64,000 nucleotides of DNA from Bidens hawaiensis (taxonomy: Eukaryota > Streptophyta > Magnoliopsida > Asterales > Asteraceae), in NCBI GenBank assembly GCA_021521415.1, contig JAIQDT010005012.1, forward strand, positions 1 through 64,000, in the 5' to 3' direction. The position numbers were made by a program, and so were the translations under genes. The first letter of the stretch is position 1; each line of letters opens with the position of its first letter. Of the stretch, positions 11,342 to 21,702 are shown piece by piece. The notes beneath the pieces were generated by a model that ran no database searches, had not been told where the DNA came from, and worked only from the letters and a program-made list of their open reading frames with translations.

Positions 11342-14244
11342 TTGGGGTGTTCACGGTCCGGTTTTGACGGTTTTTGGGTCAAACCATAAGCCAAACCGTT
11401 AGTACGGTTTTTGCTAATCAAAAACCGAAGCCAAACCATTTAAAATAAAAACCGAACCGAACCGTTACTAACGGTTTGGCTCCGGCCGGTTTCACGGTTT
11501 AGGCTTTAATATGCCATTGTCAAAAACTTAAACTCTAATTCACAAGTTCAGATTTCAAGTTGTCCAAAAATAAAATAACCAAAATGCAGGTTCCCCATAA
11601 TTAATCATATTGTCCAAAATTTAAGCCTAGAACATGACGGGATACTATACTTTTAGTAAACTTTGGCTAAATAACACACTAGCTCTTATAGTGGGCTAAG
11701 ATAACAAGCCCAATTTTTAAAAACATATGATATATTATAAATAATTATATAAATCTAATATAAAAAAATAAAATTTATATATAAATAAATCCTACGGTCC
11801 GGTCCGGTTTTTTACGGCCGGTTTTCAATAAAACCGCAAGCCAAACCGTTCATTACGGTTTGAAAATTTTGAAGCCGACTGTCACATCCCGACCAATGAA
11901 GGCGGAAACGTCGAGGTGCGACATGATTGCTCATTGCACAACGACACTATAAAGTTACAATATTTAAACAACTCATTTAAATCCATATCATCATAAATAA
12001 CACAACAATTGTTCATACAAAATGCCAAATAGATAGATAAACAAATAACTTGTTCTTTCATTTTCTAATATCCTAAAGCCAAGATGATAAGTTTCTTCAA
12101 GTAATACAATCAAGCTAACATCAAACCTGTAACATTGCATAAAATAGAGTTTGTTAACACAAAGGTTGGTGAGCAATTTTCATAGTTTTGGACAATAAGT
12201 ATATAGTATGAAATCCACAACTAGTATATGAAAACAATAAATAATAGCAACAATTTAAATAATAAAATCGTCAGTAAGAATACATTGACGAACCGTCAAT
12301 AAGAATACATTGACGACAATAATGAAATCGTCAATAAGAATACATTGACGACACCTTTCTATATGGGGATACCATATATACTCGGAATTAACGTATGATC
12401 ATACTTTGATGAGGCTACCCGCCTTAGCATTTAAGAATTTGCACATAATCATGTAAGCATATAACACCAAATCGAGCATTTATTTAAGTAAACATATACA
12501 ATACGTGTTGTGGTTTAAGACACAAGTATAAATAATTTGAATTGGAGTAAGTATGCAATGTCACCCCCAAAATGAAAGATGAAAAACGGGGGATGAAAAA
12601 GTACTCACTTTAACAAGTAACTTGAAAGATAGTGTCGTGAATAATCGGAGAGATCGGTTTAACGAGCAAGACCTATATTAAACGGGTCTTGTGCTAGTAG
12701 GTAGTCTTGGAAGGCTTTAAAATAAAATACATGACAAATAAAGTAAATAAATAAAGTTTAGGATTTAAAATGTAAATATTTGAGAAATTAAAGAAACGAG
12801 TTTTGTAAAATAAGTTTACTCGAAACCGGGTCTCGGTATTCTATTCATTAGTTTTTTTTTACTCAACCTATGTTAATTAATAATGTGGGTTAAAATGAAA
12901 TATTGCAAAACCCTTGGTTATAAGAATACCAAAACGAGGTTTAAACGAGTGTTCGGGTTTGTCGGTTCGAGACTTGATAATTGACCAAGCTCAAAGTTAA
13001 CTTCCCAAAATAATAAATGTTATGAGATAACTCCATAAAAATCAAAATAGACTTAACCAAGTATGTAGTTCTATTGTGAAGAACCTTAACGTTCGTTAAG
13101 CGAGTATACGACTTTATCGGTCCGAACTTGTTATAAGATCAAGTTGGTTACCGACATGCCAAGTATGTTTAGAAATTAACTAAAATTGATTTAAAATATA
13201 ATCTTGAAGAAAAATATGAGTTTTGGTGGCTAAAAACACACTTCTGTGTCTTAAGCGAGTGAACTCGGTTTAGTTCGGTTTTTGGTTCGGTCCTTGACTC
13301 GAAATAAGACCGAGGATGGTTACCACATACCCAATTACCATGGAACTTGTAAAATAACTTATAAATAATAATACTCAAGTTTTACATTCAAAAAGTTAAC
13401 AATAAAGCTTTTAAACTAAAGTTCGGTTTTTGGTTCGGTTCTCAACTCGGGATGAAACCGAGGCTAGTCACCAGATACCCAATACCACGGAACTTGACAA
13501 ATATGAACAATAAACTAAAATATGCAGAAGTTAAGCAAGTATAACAAGTTATATGGTTAGATTTGGTAAATATATAAACAAGGACTACAAAGTCCTCTAT
13601 GTAACCTTGCCTTACTAGCCCGACATTTCAACCGGCCGAACCGGAGAAATGAAAGACCGAAGGTAAACAAGGAGTGTATATTATATATATGTTGTAACCT
13701 CAAGCTTTAAGTATTGAGAAGTTAGTTAAAATGAAAGATTAGCTTATGAAGAACAACCTTAGAATTCAAGAATTTGAGAAAGAAATGAGGAAATGAGCAA
13801 GCACAAATGAAGAAGATGGGTGTGTATATATAGGGTAAGTTGAATGGGTCTTTCATAAAGGGTGTTTCATGAAAATGGGTTGGTTATAGACCCAAGAAAG
13901 CACAAACTACAAATGGGTCATTCAAGTCTCCATTTTGGTAGTTTTAGTCCCTAGAGTTCGTTTTGAGAGTTTTCGGGGCATTTTTAGAACTGAAAAAGGT
14001 GTTTTTTTAGATCCAACAACTATAAAACAAATATGTAACATAAAATTCATCATTTTGATAATATCGAAAGGTTCGGGATACAAAACGGGTCGGGTTTATA
14101 TTAAGAATACAAGTATAAAATAACCCGAAATTGACAAATGTCACACCGACCGACCGATTGTAAAAAAAAAAACCGACCGCGAAGCCAAACCGATGACCGG
14201 CTTGGGCGGTTTCGCGATTTTAAACCGATCGCTGAACACCCCTA
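11342..14244. mobile_element. Non-autonomous hAT-type element, split by a solo LTR
   Basis: The ends are TTGGGGTGTTC and, inverted, TAGGGGTGTTC, typical of plant hAT elements. The 8-bp ATCTTCCC is repeated on both sides (11334-11341 and 14245-14252). Without the LTR inside it the element is about 630 bp, rich in ccggttt/aaaccgg words, and has no coding capacity. It sits in the chromovirus between RNase H and integrase. Confidence 0.85.
11880..14145 (-). mobile_element. Solo LTR, 2.27 kb, long-LTR family
   Basis: It begins TGTCACATCCCG and ends AAATGTCACA on the plus strand, with CCGAC on both sides (11875-11879 and 14146-14150). It is related to the element at 21703-24191 over most of its length. 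A tatatatag motif near 13832, read on the minus strand, would be a TATA box, and on that strand the LTR ends with ...GGGATGTGACA, so minus is the likely transcription direction. No internal domain or protein is present. Confidence 0.88.
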
Positions 14245-14253
14245 ATCTTCCCT

Positions 14254-15626
14254 ACTTAACCACTTGGCTCGTGACGGCGTTATTTACATTCGTGGTAAGC
14301 TTTTGATTCCCGACTTACCAGCCCTCAAGCATAAGATCCTGGAGGAATTTCATTCGTCACCTCTCTGAGGTCATTCAGGTATAAACGCCACCTATAAACG
14401 CATGATACTGCACTTCTCGTGGCCACGCCTTAAATCGGATGTTACCTCATTCGTCTGCTAGTGCCACACCTGTCAAGCTACCAAGGTCCCGACTCGCCGT
14501 CCATATGGCTTATTACAACCGCTTTCGATACCTTCGAATATATGGGAGGACATTTCGATGGATTTTATCACCCAATTACCATTGTCACAGGGCAAATCGG
14601 TTGTTTGGGTCATAGTTTATCGCTTAAGCAAGTTCGCCAGATTCATTGCCCTTCCTCCTTCATTCACCGCGGCTTCACTAGCCTCCTTATTCTAAGGGAG
14701 TTTTACAAATTGCATGGTTTACCAAAGTCCATTGTGTCTGATCGCGACCCTATTTTTTTGAGCCGCTTCTGGAAACAACTGTTTAAGCAATTAGGTACAA
14801 AACTTTGTCATTCTAGTGCTTACCACCCACAGACGGATGGACAAACAGAGGTTGTTAATCGCTGTTTGGAAGCATACTTACGAGCTTTTGTGCATCAAGA
14901 TCCTATATCGTGATCTCGTTTTCTATATCTCGCCGAATGTTGGTATAATACGTCTTACCATTCTTCAATTTAAATGACTCCATTTTATGCGGTTTACGGT
15001 CGCAACGCTACTGCCATTCATGATTATGATGGTCGTTCTGCTAGAACAACTTCCATTGACTCCTCTTTAATCAAACATCGCAAGGTGCTTGCCAAACTTA
15101 AGTTTTCATTAAAAAAAGGCGTCACAAAATATGGCTAATCAAGCAAACAAACATCGTTTGGATAAAAAATTCAAACGGGGTGATTGGGTGTATCTCCGGT
15201 TACAAAAGTACAGACAGACGTCTATCGATAAACGCCTTCATCACAAGTTGTCTAAACGCTTTTTTGGCCCTTATCAGGTGGTGGAAAGAATTGACCAGGT
15301 TGCTTATCGTTTAGCTTTGCCAACTACATCTAAGATTCATCCAGTCTTCCATGTTTCCCTTTTAAAAGAAAGCTATGGCACTGAGGGTTCTGATGAACCT
15401 CCTACGGTTTTGGCCGACGACAATTCCGTGGGTTTATATTTTCCTGAAAGTATCCTTGACAAGCGTAAGAACGTAAGAATGATGAATGCCATATGGATTT
15501 TTTGGTAAAATGGCATAACAGGGACATCTAAGAGGCTTCTTGGGAAGACCGAGACGCATTCGAAATGGAATATCCCGACTTTCAACCGGACCTCGAGGAC
15601 GAGGTCGTTTTTGGGTATGGGAGAAA
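14254..15626 (+). pseudogene. Chromovirus Pol fragment: integrase and chromodomain
   Basis: Decayed integrase begins with the HHCC zinc-binding region (EEFHSSPL, then CHTCQATK), passes into the catalytic core with IVSDRDPIFLSRFW, which carries the second Asp, and SSAYHPQTDGQTEVVNR, which carries the Glu. A GPY-like end (KIHPVFHVSLLK) and a chromodomain-like tail (FLVKWHNRD, EASWED) finish at about 15615, next to the polypurine-rich ggtatgggagaaa before the 3' LTR. Several stops and frame changes are scattered through it. The chromodomain is the mark of chromoviruses, which use it in target-site choice. Confidence 0.9.
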
Positions 15627-15971
15627 TGATACAAGCCAGTCGGCCCAAATTGGTGAAGAGACGGATCAACGGATCACACGGGTCAAAATATTAAGATGGG
15701 CCGACAATCTGTTCGAGTTAAACGGGCACCTCAAAAACTTCTTGATTAAGTTAAAAGATGGCTTGGCTTGCAAGGAAAGTTATCTTTTAAATCTATCTTT
15801 TATTTGTTTTCCTTATTGTTCTAGAATTGTTTTGTTTCCTACTTTCATGCACTCGTTTCCTATATATTGTAAATTGGTATTGAGAAAATAATAATCAGAA
15901 AATTGTTCCAACTTCGGTTTCTTCTTCTCTTCTTGTTCTTGAAGCCTAATCCACTCTACGGGTCTCTATCA
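15627..15971 (+). repeat. 3' LTR of the chromovirus
   Basis: It is 345 bp from TGATACAAGCC to CTCTATCA and is followed by the ATAAC target duplication at 15972-15976. It keeps the uninterrupted target sequence that the gag-only element hit in the 5' LTR. Confidence 0.93.
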
Positions 15972-16272
15972 ATAACTCTTTAGAGAAAGAATTAGAGAAC
16001 TAATAAAGAAATATTTTTAATTTAATTAAAAAAATATATTCAAATTCTTTTTTTCTTTTAGCCTTCTTATTTGTTATTCTTCACTAGAAAAATATAAAAA
16101 TATTAAAATAATAAAATAATAAAAAAAACTCGTTATATTGCACATATGCAATACATCGAAGGGTTTTTATTAGGAATAATTCATCTTATTAGAATGAGGA
16201 AAGAAAAAAAAATTCACAATTTTTTTTTTAAAGTTAAAAATAGTTATTTATCAGTTCTCTAGATCCCACCCC

Positions 16273-17449
16273 TACACACACACATAGGATTGGGATCATA
16301 TGAGAATCATTTTAAATTTGAGAATTTTAAGAACCATTTTTAGCCACTAATTTTTCTTAACTTTAAATTAAATTAAAAGGGTAAAAAAGGAATTTTACAT
16401 CTTACAATAAACACGATCAAAACCCTAACCCCTACCTCCTAATTCAGAGACATTGAGTTTGTATATCAAATGCATCCAGGTTCCTATTTTTTCAATAGCC
16501 GTTCAATTTCTATAAGTAATCTTCAAAACTTATTTGATTTAGGCGAATTAGGTTATAGATTATAAACTTCAATTGTTATAGATTCAAATTTTATGATCGG
16601 AGTTCAGATTTTCAGTTGTTGTAACAAATTTGCTAGATCAGAGTTCAATTCTAATTGTTTCAATTTTAGGTAATGAATGTTTCAATTACCGGATCGATTT
16701 CTGGATCTACATCTTACTCAATTGAAGAAGTAAACAGTGTTAGACAAGGTAATTTCAATTGTGCAACGGGTACGACCCGAACCGGACCAGATCGGAACCG
16801 GTTTGGAACCGGAACGGGGTTGCATGATTTCTCAAACCCGGAACCGGACCTATTACAAATGGGCCGGTCCGGTTATTTAAACCGGTTCTGCGTGAATGGG
16901 GAACGGGTGACGGGTTTCACGGGTTTGCTAACATGTTCATCCCTTATTTTAGAGTTCATGCCAGATCCGTGATGATTTGATATGGTTTTTAACTGAGTTC
17001 GTAACATACCTCATGATCAGTGATGTAAACATAAACCATTAATCATCATCCGCGTCATCGATAACATACCTTATAATCATAATATGTGTCTGCCACAATT
17101 GTTTAGGATTCAATAGGCTAGCAGAGAAGTGAGACAAAAAGAATGAAACATTCAGTTAACTGCATGTTAAGTGCCAACATTGGAGAGCAACTGTAGCATG
17201 ATAATAGAAAGCAAGTCATTGATTTTATTTAAGTTGTACCACGTTTATGATTCGTTTTATTTTGAAAATTGATTCTCACAACTTTTTTCTTCACGGGTTC
17301 ACGGTTCCTTTTTGTTCCGTCGGGTACGACCCGGAACCGGACCGTTTCCCGTTTGGTATTGATCTTCCCGAACCTTATTTGAATGTGGGTCGGTTCCATG
17401 TTGTTTGACGGGTATGACCCGTGAAATGCTCACCCCTAGTTTTGTAAAT
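16273..17449. other. MITE end plus accgg-rich non-coding segment
   Basis: A short CA/TA stretch leads into gggatcatatgagaatca (about 16288), the left end of the second MITE family seen in full at 35057-35594. The sequence 16760-17440 holds many ccggaacc and ggttccgg words and ends near gctcacccctag, which resembles a hAT terminus, but the matching left end was not found. No gene is seen. Confidence 0.45.
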
Positions 17450-17880
17450 ACATGTATGTTAAAAATAGTTTAATATGCATGTTGTTTAATAGTTCTGTAC
17501 ATATATGTATATTAAAAATCGATTAAAAATAGTTTTATGTTGTTGGTTAATTGCTGGTTAATAGTTTTGTACATATATGTATATAAAAATAGGTTAAAAA
17601 TAGTTTTGTACATACATGTTAATAGTTCTATTAATAGTTTAGATGTATAACCTTAACTTTATTGTTTTTTTATGTATAAATACATGCATATTAAAATTAG
17701 TTTAATATACATGTTGTTGTTTAATAGTTCTGTACATATATGTTGTTGTTTAATTTCTGGTTAATAGTTCTGTACATATATGTATATTAAAAATAGATTA
17801 AAAATAATCTTGTACATACATGCTAATAGTTCTGTTAGTAGTTTTAGATGTATAACCTTAACTTTATTGTTTTTTTTATG
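17450..17880. repeat. Imperfect direct repeat of about 220 bp
   Basis: Two AT-rich units share ttaatagttctgtacatata, gatgtataaccttaac and tttattgttttttt in the same order (about 17460-17680 and 17700-17880). They stand just before the FAR1-related pseudogene. Confidence 0.75.
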
Positions 17881-17936
17881 TTAATTTTTTTCTTTTTTCA
17901 TGTTAATTTGATCGTGAAGAATCCGTAGCAACTAGT

Positions 17937-20217
17937 GTGCATGAATTACCGAATGGACAGAGGTCTTGGATTCGATTTGTTTCTCCTGAATTCAAACCTA
18001 ATGTTGGAGCTAAGTTTCATACATTTGATGAAGTTATTGTTATGTATGAGGAGTATGATGAGAGGGCTGGTTTTTGTACTCGTTTGGGTACCACTAAGAA
18101 GCGTAATGATATAATTACAATTAGGTACATCTTGTGTTCGAAAGCAAATAAACCTAAAGATCAAGTAAACCTAAGATCAATATGTTGATTCTGTTGGAAT
18201 GTGTTCAACCTCTAGTTCCCGTTATGTAAACTTCAAAGTAACTGATTGCAAAACATTCATAAAAAGTAGACTTGTAAAAGGTTCCTCGGAATATGAAATA
18301 TATGGTTTTTTGGAGGAACACAATCATTAACCTCTTTCTTCCAAGCATCTAACTAAAAGCAAAAGGAAACTAGACTTTGCAACAAAAGAGTTTATTTCCA
18401 AGTGTCGTTTGGCTTGTGTTGGGCCAACCAAAGCGTTCAAGCTTCATGTGGTGGCCATCATAATCTGCAAGGTACACTGACGGATTACAATAATTTTGGT
18501 AGAGACATATGAGAACTGATTGCTGATGGAGATGCTTAGATGGTGGTTGATAAATTCAATGAGCGTGCCAAAAATGTACAAAATTTCACTTTTAAATACC
18601 GAGTTGTTGGAACTGAGCTTACGTCTTTATTTTGGGTTGATAATGTTTCAAAAATCAACTATGAGGCGTTTGGTGATGTTATGGCTTTTGATGCGACATA
18701 CCACACCAACATGTAAGTTATCTATTTTTTCATTTAATGTAATCAAAAACATTTGTAATTGGTGACAAAAATTGTTTTTTTTTCTTTGTATGTATGATAT
18801 GATCTTTCTTCCGTTCACTGCTATTGATCACCGCAAGAAGTGCGTAGTCTTTGGTGCTGGTTTGTTGCATAATGAATATGTTGAATCATACACTTGGCTT
18901 CTTCGAATGTTTCTTGACACACATGGCAAGCAACCAACTTTTGTTTTAACTAATCAAGACCCTTCAATAAAGCAAGCTGTTCATAGTGTATTGGACAAAT
19001 CGATTCACCGTTTGTGCATGTGGCATATTATTATAAAACGACCACTTAAGGTATTTTTTACTTATGATCTACATATATGTATAGTTAGTATTTTTATTTG
19101 TACATATGTGTATATTAACTTAGTTTTATAAACCAAGCAGCGATTATAAATATTAAAAACTGTTTAGTATGCTGCTTATATTATATATAGAGAAGATTCT
19201 CAAGTTTGTATATCCAGATAAAATATTGAACACATGTCATGATATACATATATGTACAAACTATTTTCTTTTTTATTTAGAAATTGTATAATCATTGTGT
19301 TACCATTTTTCAGATTGATGGAGATCTTTTGAATAATACCAATCTTCGCTGATCGATTCACAAACTTGTTTGGAATGCTTATATCGATGCGGATACATTT
19401 GAACGTCGATAGAATCGATTGATGAATGAGTATGGGCTGCAAGACCATGTATGGCATCTGAAATGTATGCCGTCGATAGAATCGATTGATGAATGAGTAT
19501 GGGCTGCAAGACCATGTATGGCATTTGAAATGTATGCCATCAGGGATAAGTGGGTTCCTAGTTATTTTAGAGATATCCCGATATGTTATTTAATGAAGAC
19601 AACATCAAGGTGGAGAGTGCCAATCATCTCTTTAAAACAAATTCTAGTCCACACAATACTTTAGTTCAATTTATGTTTTTTTTTAGACAACTATGGATGG
19701 CCAACGAAATAAGCAAGGTGATATTCATGATAAAACAGAAACAACCAACACAAAATTCAAAACACCGTTTCCTATAGAAAGACATGCTAATGAGATCTAC
19801 ACAAGAACTATTTTTTTAAGTCCAGAAAGAGATGGACAAATCTTTGCGTTTGTGCTACATAGTGTCTCGAGAGGAGTCATATGTTATACATAGTTATCTT
19901 GTTGCTCACTAAGATCACTCAAAAAAAATTGTCAAGGGTGTACAAGGTTTAAAATTTTTTAAATAATATAAATATATCAATATTTATATTTTATATGATT
20001 ACTTCTCATTAATTTTGTAATTACATGTTACTTTTGAAACTTTAAACTTTACTGTTACGTGTGAGTGTATGGGATGCACACGCATTGGGTATCTTTGTCG
20101 TCATGCGTTTTGCATTTATAGACACCAAGGAATAGATAAGATTCTTATGAAGCATGTTAATTTGCGGTGGCATATAGATGCTCTTCCAAGTGGTGTTTAT
20201 TGTGTGGAAAACCGGTA
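17937..20217 (+). pseudogene. FAR1/FHY3-related sequence (FRS-type), decayed
   Basis: FAR1-related proteins descend from MULE transposases and act in plants as transcription regulators. The pieces follow the family order. A FAR1 DNA-binding domain (17990-18165) has VGAKFHTFDEVIVMYEEYDE and GFCTRLGTTKK. A MULE-transposase-like core (about 18640-19050) has GDVMAFDATYH, AIDHRKKCVVFGAGLLHNE and LTNQDPSIKQAV. KTTSRWR- and ESANHLF-like pieces follow near 19600, then a SWIM-type zinc finger (about 20055-20110) with CECMGC and CRHAF, ending near VYCVENRY. A likely intron lies at about 19051-19313. Stops, frame changes and a 67-bp tandem duplication (19405-19538) break it. Whether it was a domesticated FRS gene or part of a transposon cannot be told here. 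Confidence 0.87.
19405..19538 (+). repeat. 67-bp tandem duplication inside the FAR1-related pseudogene
   Basis: Two nearly identical units start at 19405 and 19472 (gtcgatagaatcgattgatg). Because 67 is not a multiple of three, the duplication shifts the frame. Confidence 0.92.
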
Positions 20218-20298
20218 TTGTACTTATATGTATAGTTAGCTACATGTATGTAATAGTTAATCATTTTTAAAAATACATGTATTGCTCAGAGTTTCTGT

Positions 20299-20301
<3 letters not shown>

Positions 20302-20344
<43 letters not shown>
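20302..20344. repeat. (TA)n microsatellite
   Basis: A pure TA run between the FAR1-related pseudogene and the KMS1-like exons. Shorter TA runs occur at about 20716-20738 and 21168-21188 in the introns of the latter. Confidence 0.95.
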
Positions 20345-20348
<4 letters not shown>

Positions 20349-20551
20349 GAATTAGTAATTCGTTTATTCTCGTATGGGATTACAAAATTAATAATCTGTT
20401 TTTTATCATTCTATAATATTTGAACTTTTTCACCATTTTGGTGCTTGCTTCGGTTAGTTTTAAATTTTTAGTTCCAAATTTATGGTCCATGTTTATTTAT
20501 TATCACACCTATTATTAATTAAGTAACTTGGTTTAGTTACTTCATTTGTAG

Positions 20552-21615
20552 GTGCCTAATCCTCTGTTTGACCTAACTGGCATAATGTGTGGTCAGTTTG
20601 GAATTCCATTTTGGGAGTTTTTCCTCGCAACCTTTATCGGGAAGGCTACTGACAAACACACATTCAGGTATTTAAAAGATTTAGTGTTTATGAAATGATC
20701 TAAAACGGCAATAATTATATATATATATATATATATATGCATTGGCAGACGGTATTTATCATCTTAGTGTGCAACAACCAACTTCTTGATTGGATAGAAA
20801 ACGAGATCATTTCCGGGGTGGCTTCTTCATTGCGAGATATTGTGGTTAAACTACATGCAATGATGAAGAAATATATGACCACCCTTCTGCCGGTCACATC
20901 AAACATCAAGGTGTGGACCCGTCCTATGTTTTACTATTTTCTTTGTTAAAAAAACATTTATATTTTACTTTGGATTGCTTTAATGTTAGTTATTGATTTT
21001 AAACATTAGCTTTCTCGTCCAAACTATAAATTTTATGGTGTTTAATTTTTTGATCGGTGCTTCATATTTTTTAAATTTTGTACCTCTTACACACTCCCTT
21101 GTAGGTTATGAAAACCATCAAACTAATTTGTTCATATATATGATCTACACATGACTGAAGCTTATAAATATATATATATATATATATAAACGAACAATCA
21201 AAATAATTTGTTCATATATTTTTTGAATTTCAGGAGAGATGAATAAGAAACAATAAGCTTTATATTTACACACTGTTGATAGTTATTAACTAAACTGGAA
21301 ACAAGGCCAAACGGGTTAAAAAGTGTATTCAAACGCATAGATATGTCATAATGCGTTTTTACAACTACATTTACTCATAAAATTCAAAAAGACGGATAAA
21401 AATATGCATATTACAACCACTAATGGTTATATATTTTGCAGGTTAAATCAAGGGATTTATCATTTGCTTCAGTTTGGAACTCGATCGTGTGGCTAATGTT
21501 GTTAAACTTTTTTGTGAAGATTGTGAACTCAACAGCAAAGAGTTATCTAAAGAAGCAGCAAGAAAAAGAAATGCCTACTTTAAAAAAGAACTTGGAAGAG
21601 GAGGATAGTCATTAG
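20552..21615 (+). pseudogene. 3' exons of a KMS1/VMP1-like membrane protein gene
   Basis: Plant KMS1/KMS2 are homologues of vacuole membrane protein 1, multi-spanning proteins of the endoplasmic reticulum and early secretory pathway with a VTT-type core. Three exons with AG/GT borders are seen. 20552-20667 gives [20 protein letters not shown] and [12 protein letters not shown]. 20749-20910 gives TVFIILVCNNQLLDWIENE and KLHAMMKKYM. 21442-21615 gives FASVWNSIVWLMLLNFFVKI and YLKKQQEKEMPTLKK, ending at TAG 21613. One base appears lost near 20655-20665, so the first two exons do not join in frame. All upstream exons are absent. This is a stranded gene fragment, placed right behind the FAR1-related pseudogene. 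Confidence 0.85.
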
Positions 21616-21702
21616 TTAGTTTCTGTTAGTTAGAAAAAACAAATAGCTATTTTTGAATCTTATGAAGTGGAAGCAAAATATTCACAACAGATTGTTTGTA
21701 CT

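Larger units (their letters stand above)
4942..15971 (+). mobile_element. Ty3/gypsy chromovirus, internally deleted and twice invaded
   Basis: The LTRs begin TGATACAAGCCAG and end GTCTCTATCA. The duplication ATAAC flanks the whole at 4937-4941 and 15972-15976. Gag, protease and the front of reverse transcriptase are missing: the sequence passes from the 5' LTR and about 20 bp of leader straight into the back of reverse transcriptase. RNase H, integrase and a chromodomain-like end follow, all with stops and frameshifts. The two LTRs differ at about 12 positions in some 340 bp by eye, so this insertion is older than the gag-only element inside it. The chromodomain and short LTRs place it among plant chromoviruses; the clade is not decided. 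Confidence 0.9.
4921..16272. mobile_element. TA-tract-bounded MITE (family 1), split by a Ty3 insertion
   Basis: The left end (4921-4941, gggagaggatcaagagataac) and the right part (15977-16272, ending ctagatcccacccc) become one element of about 317 bp when the Ty3 element between the two ATAAC copies is removed. The ends are imperfect inverted repeats (GGGAGAGGATCAAGAGA against GGGGTGGGATCTAGAGA). The same family recurs at 35641-36069 and 40526-41177, also next to TA tracts. It codes for nothing visible. Confidence 0.8.

Noticed and set aside
16673..16972. Possible 99-residue protein
   Set aside because: It reads through accgg/ccggt repeats of a probable non-autonomous element. No domain, no splice context.
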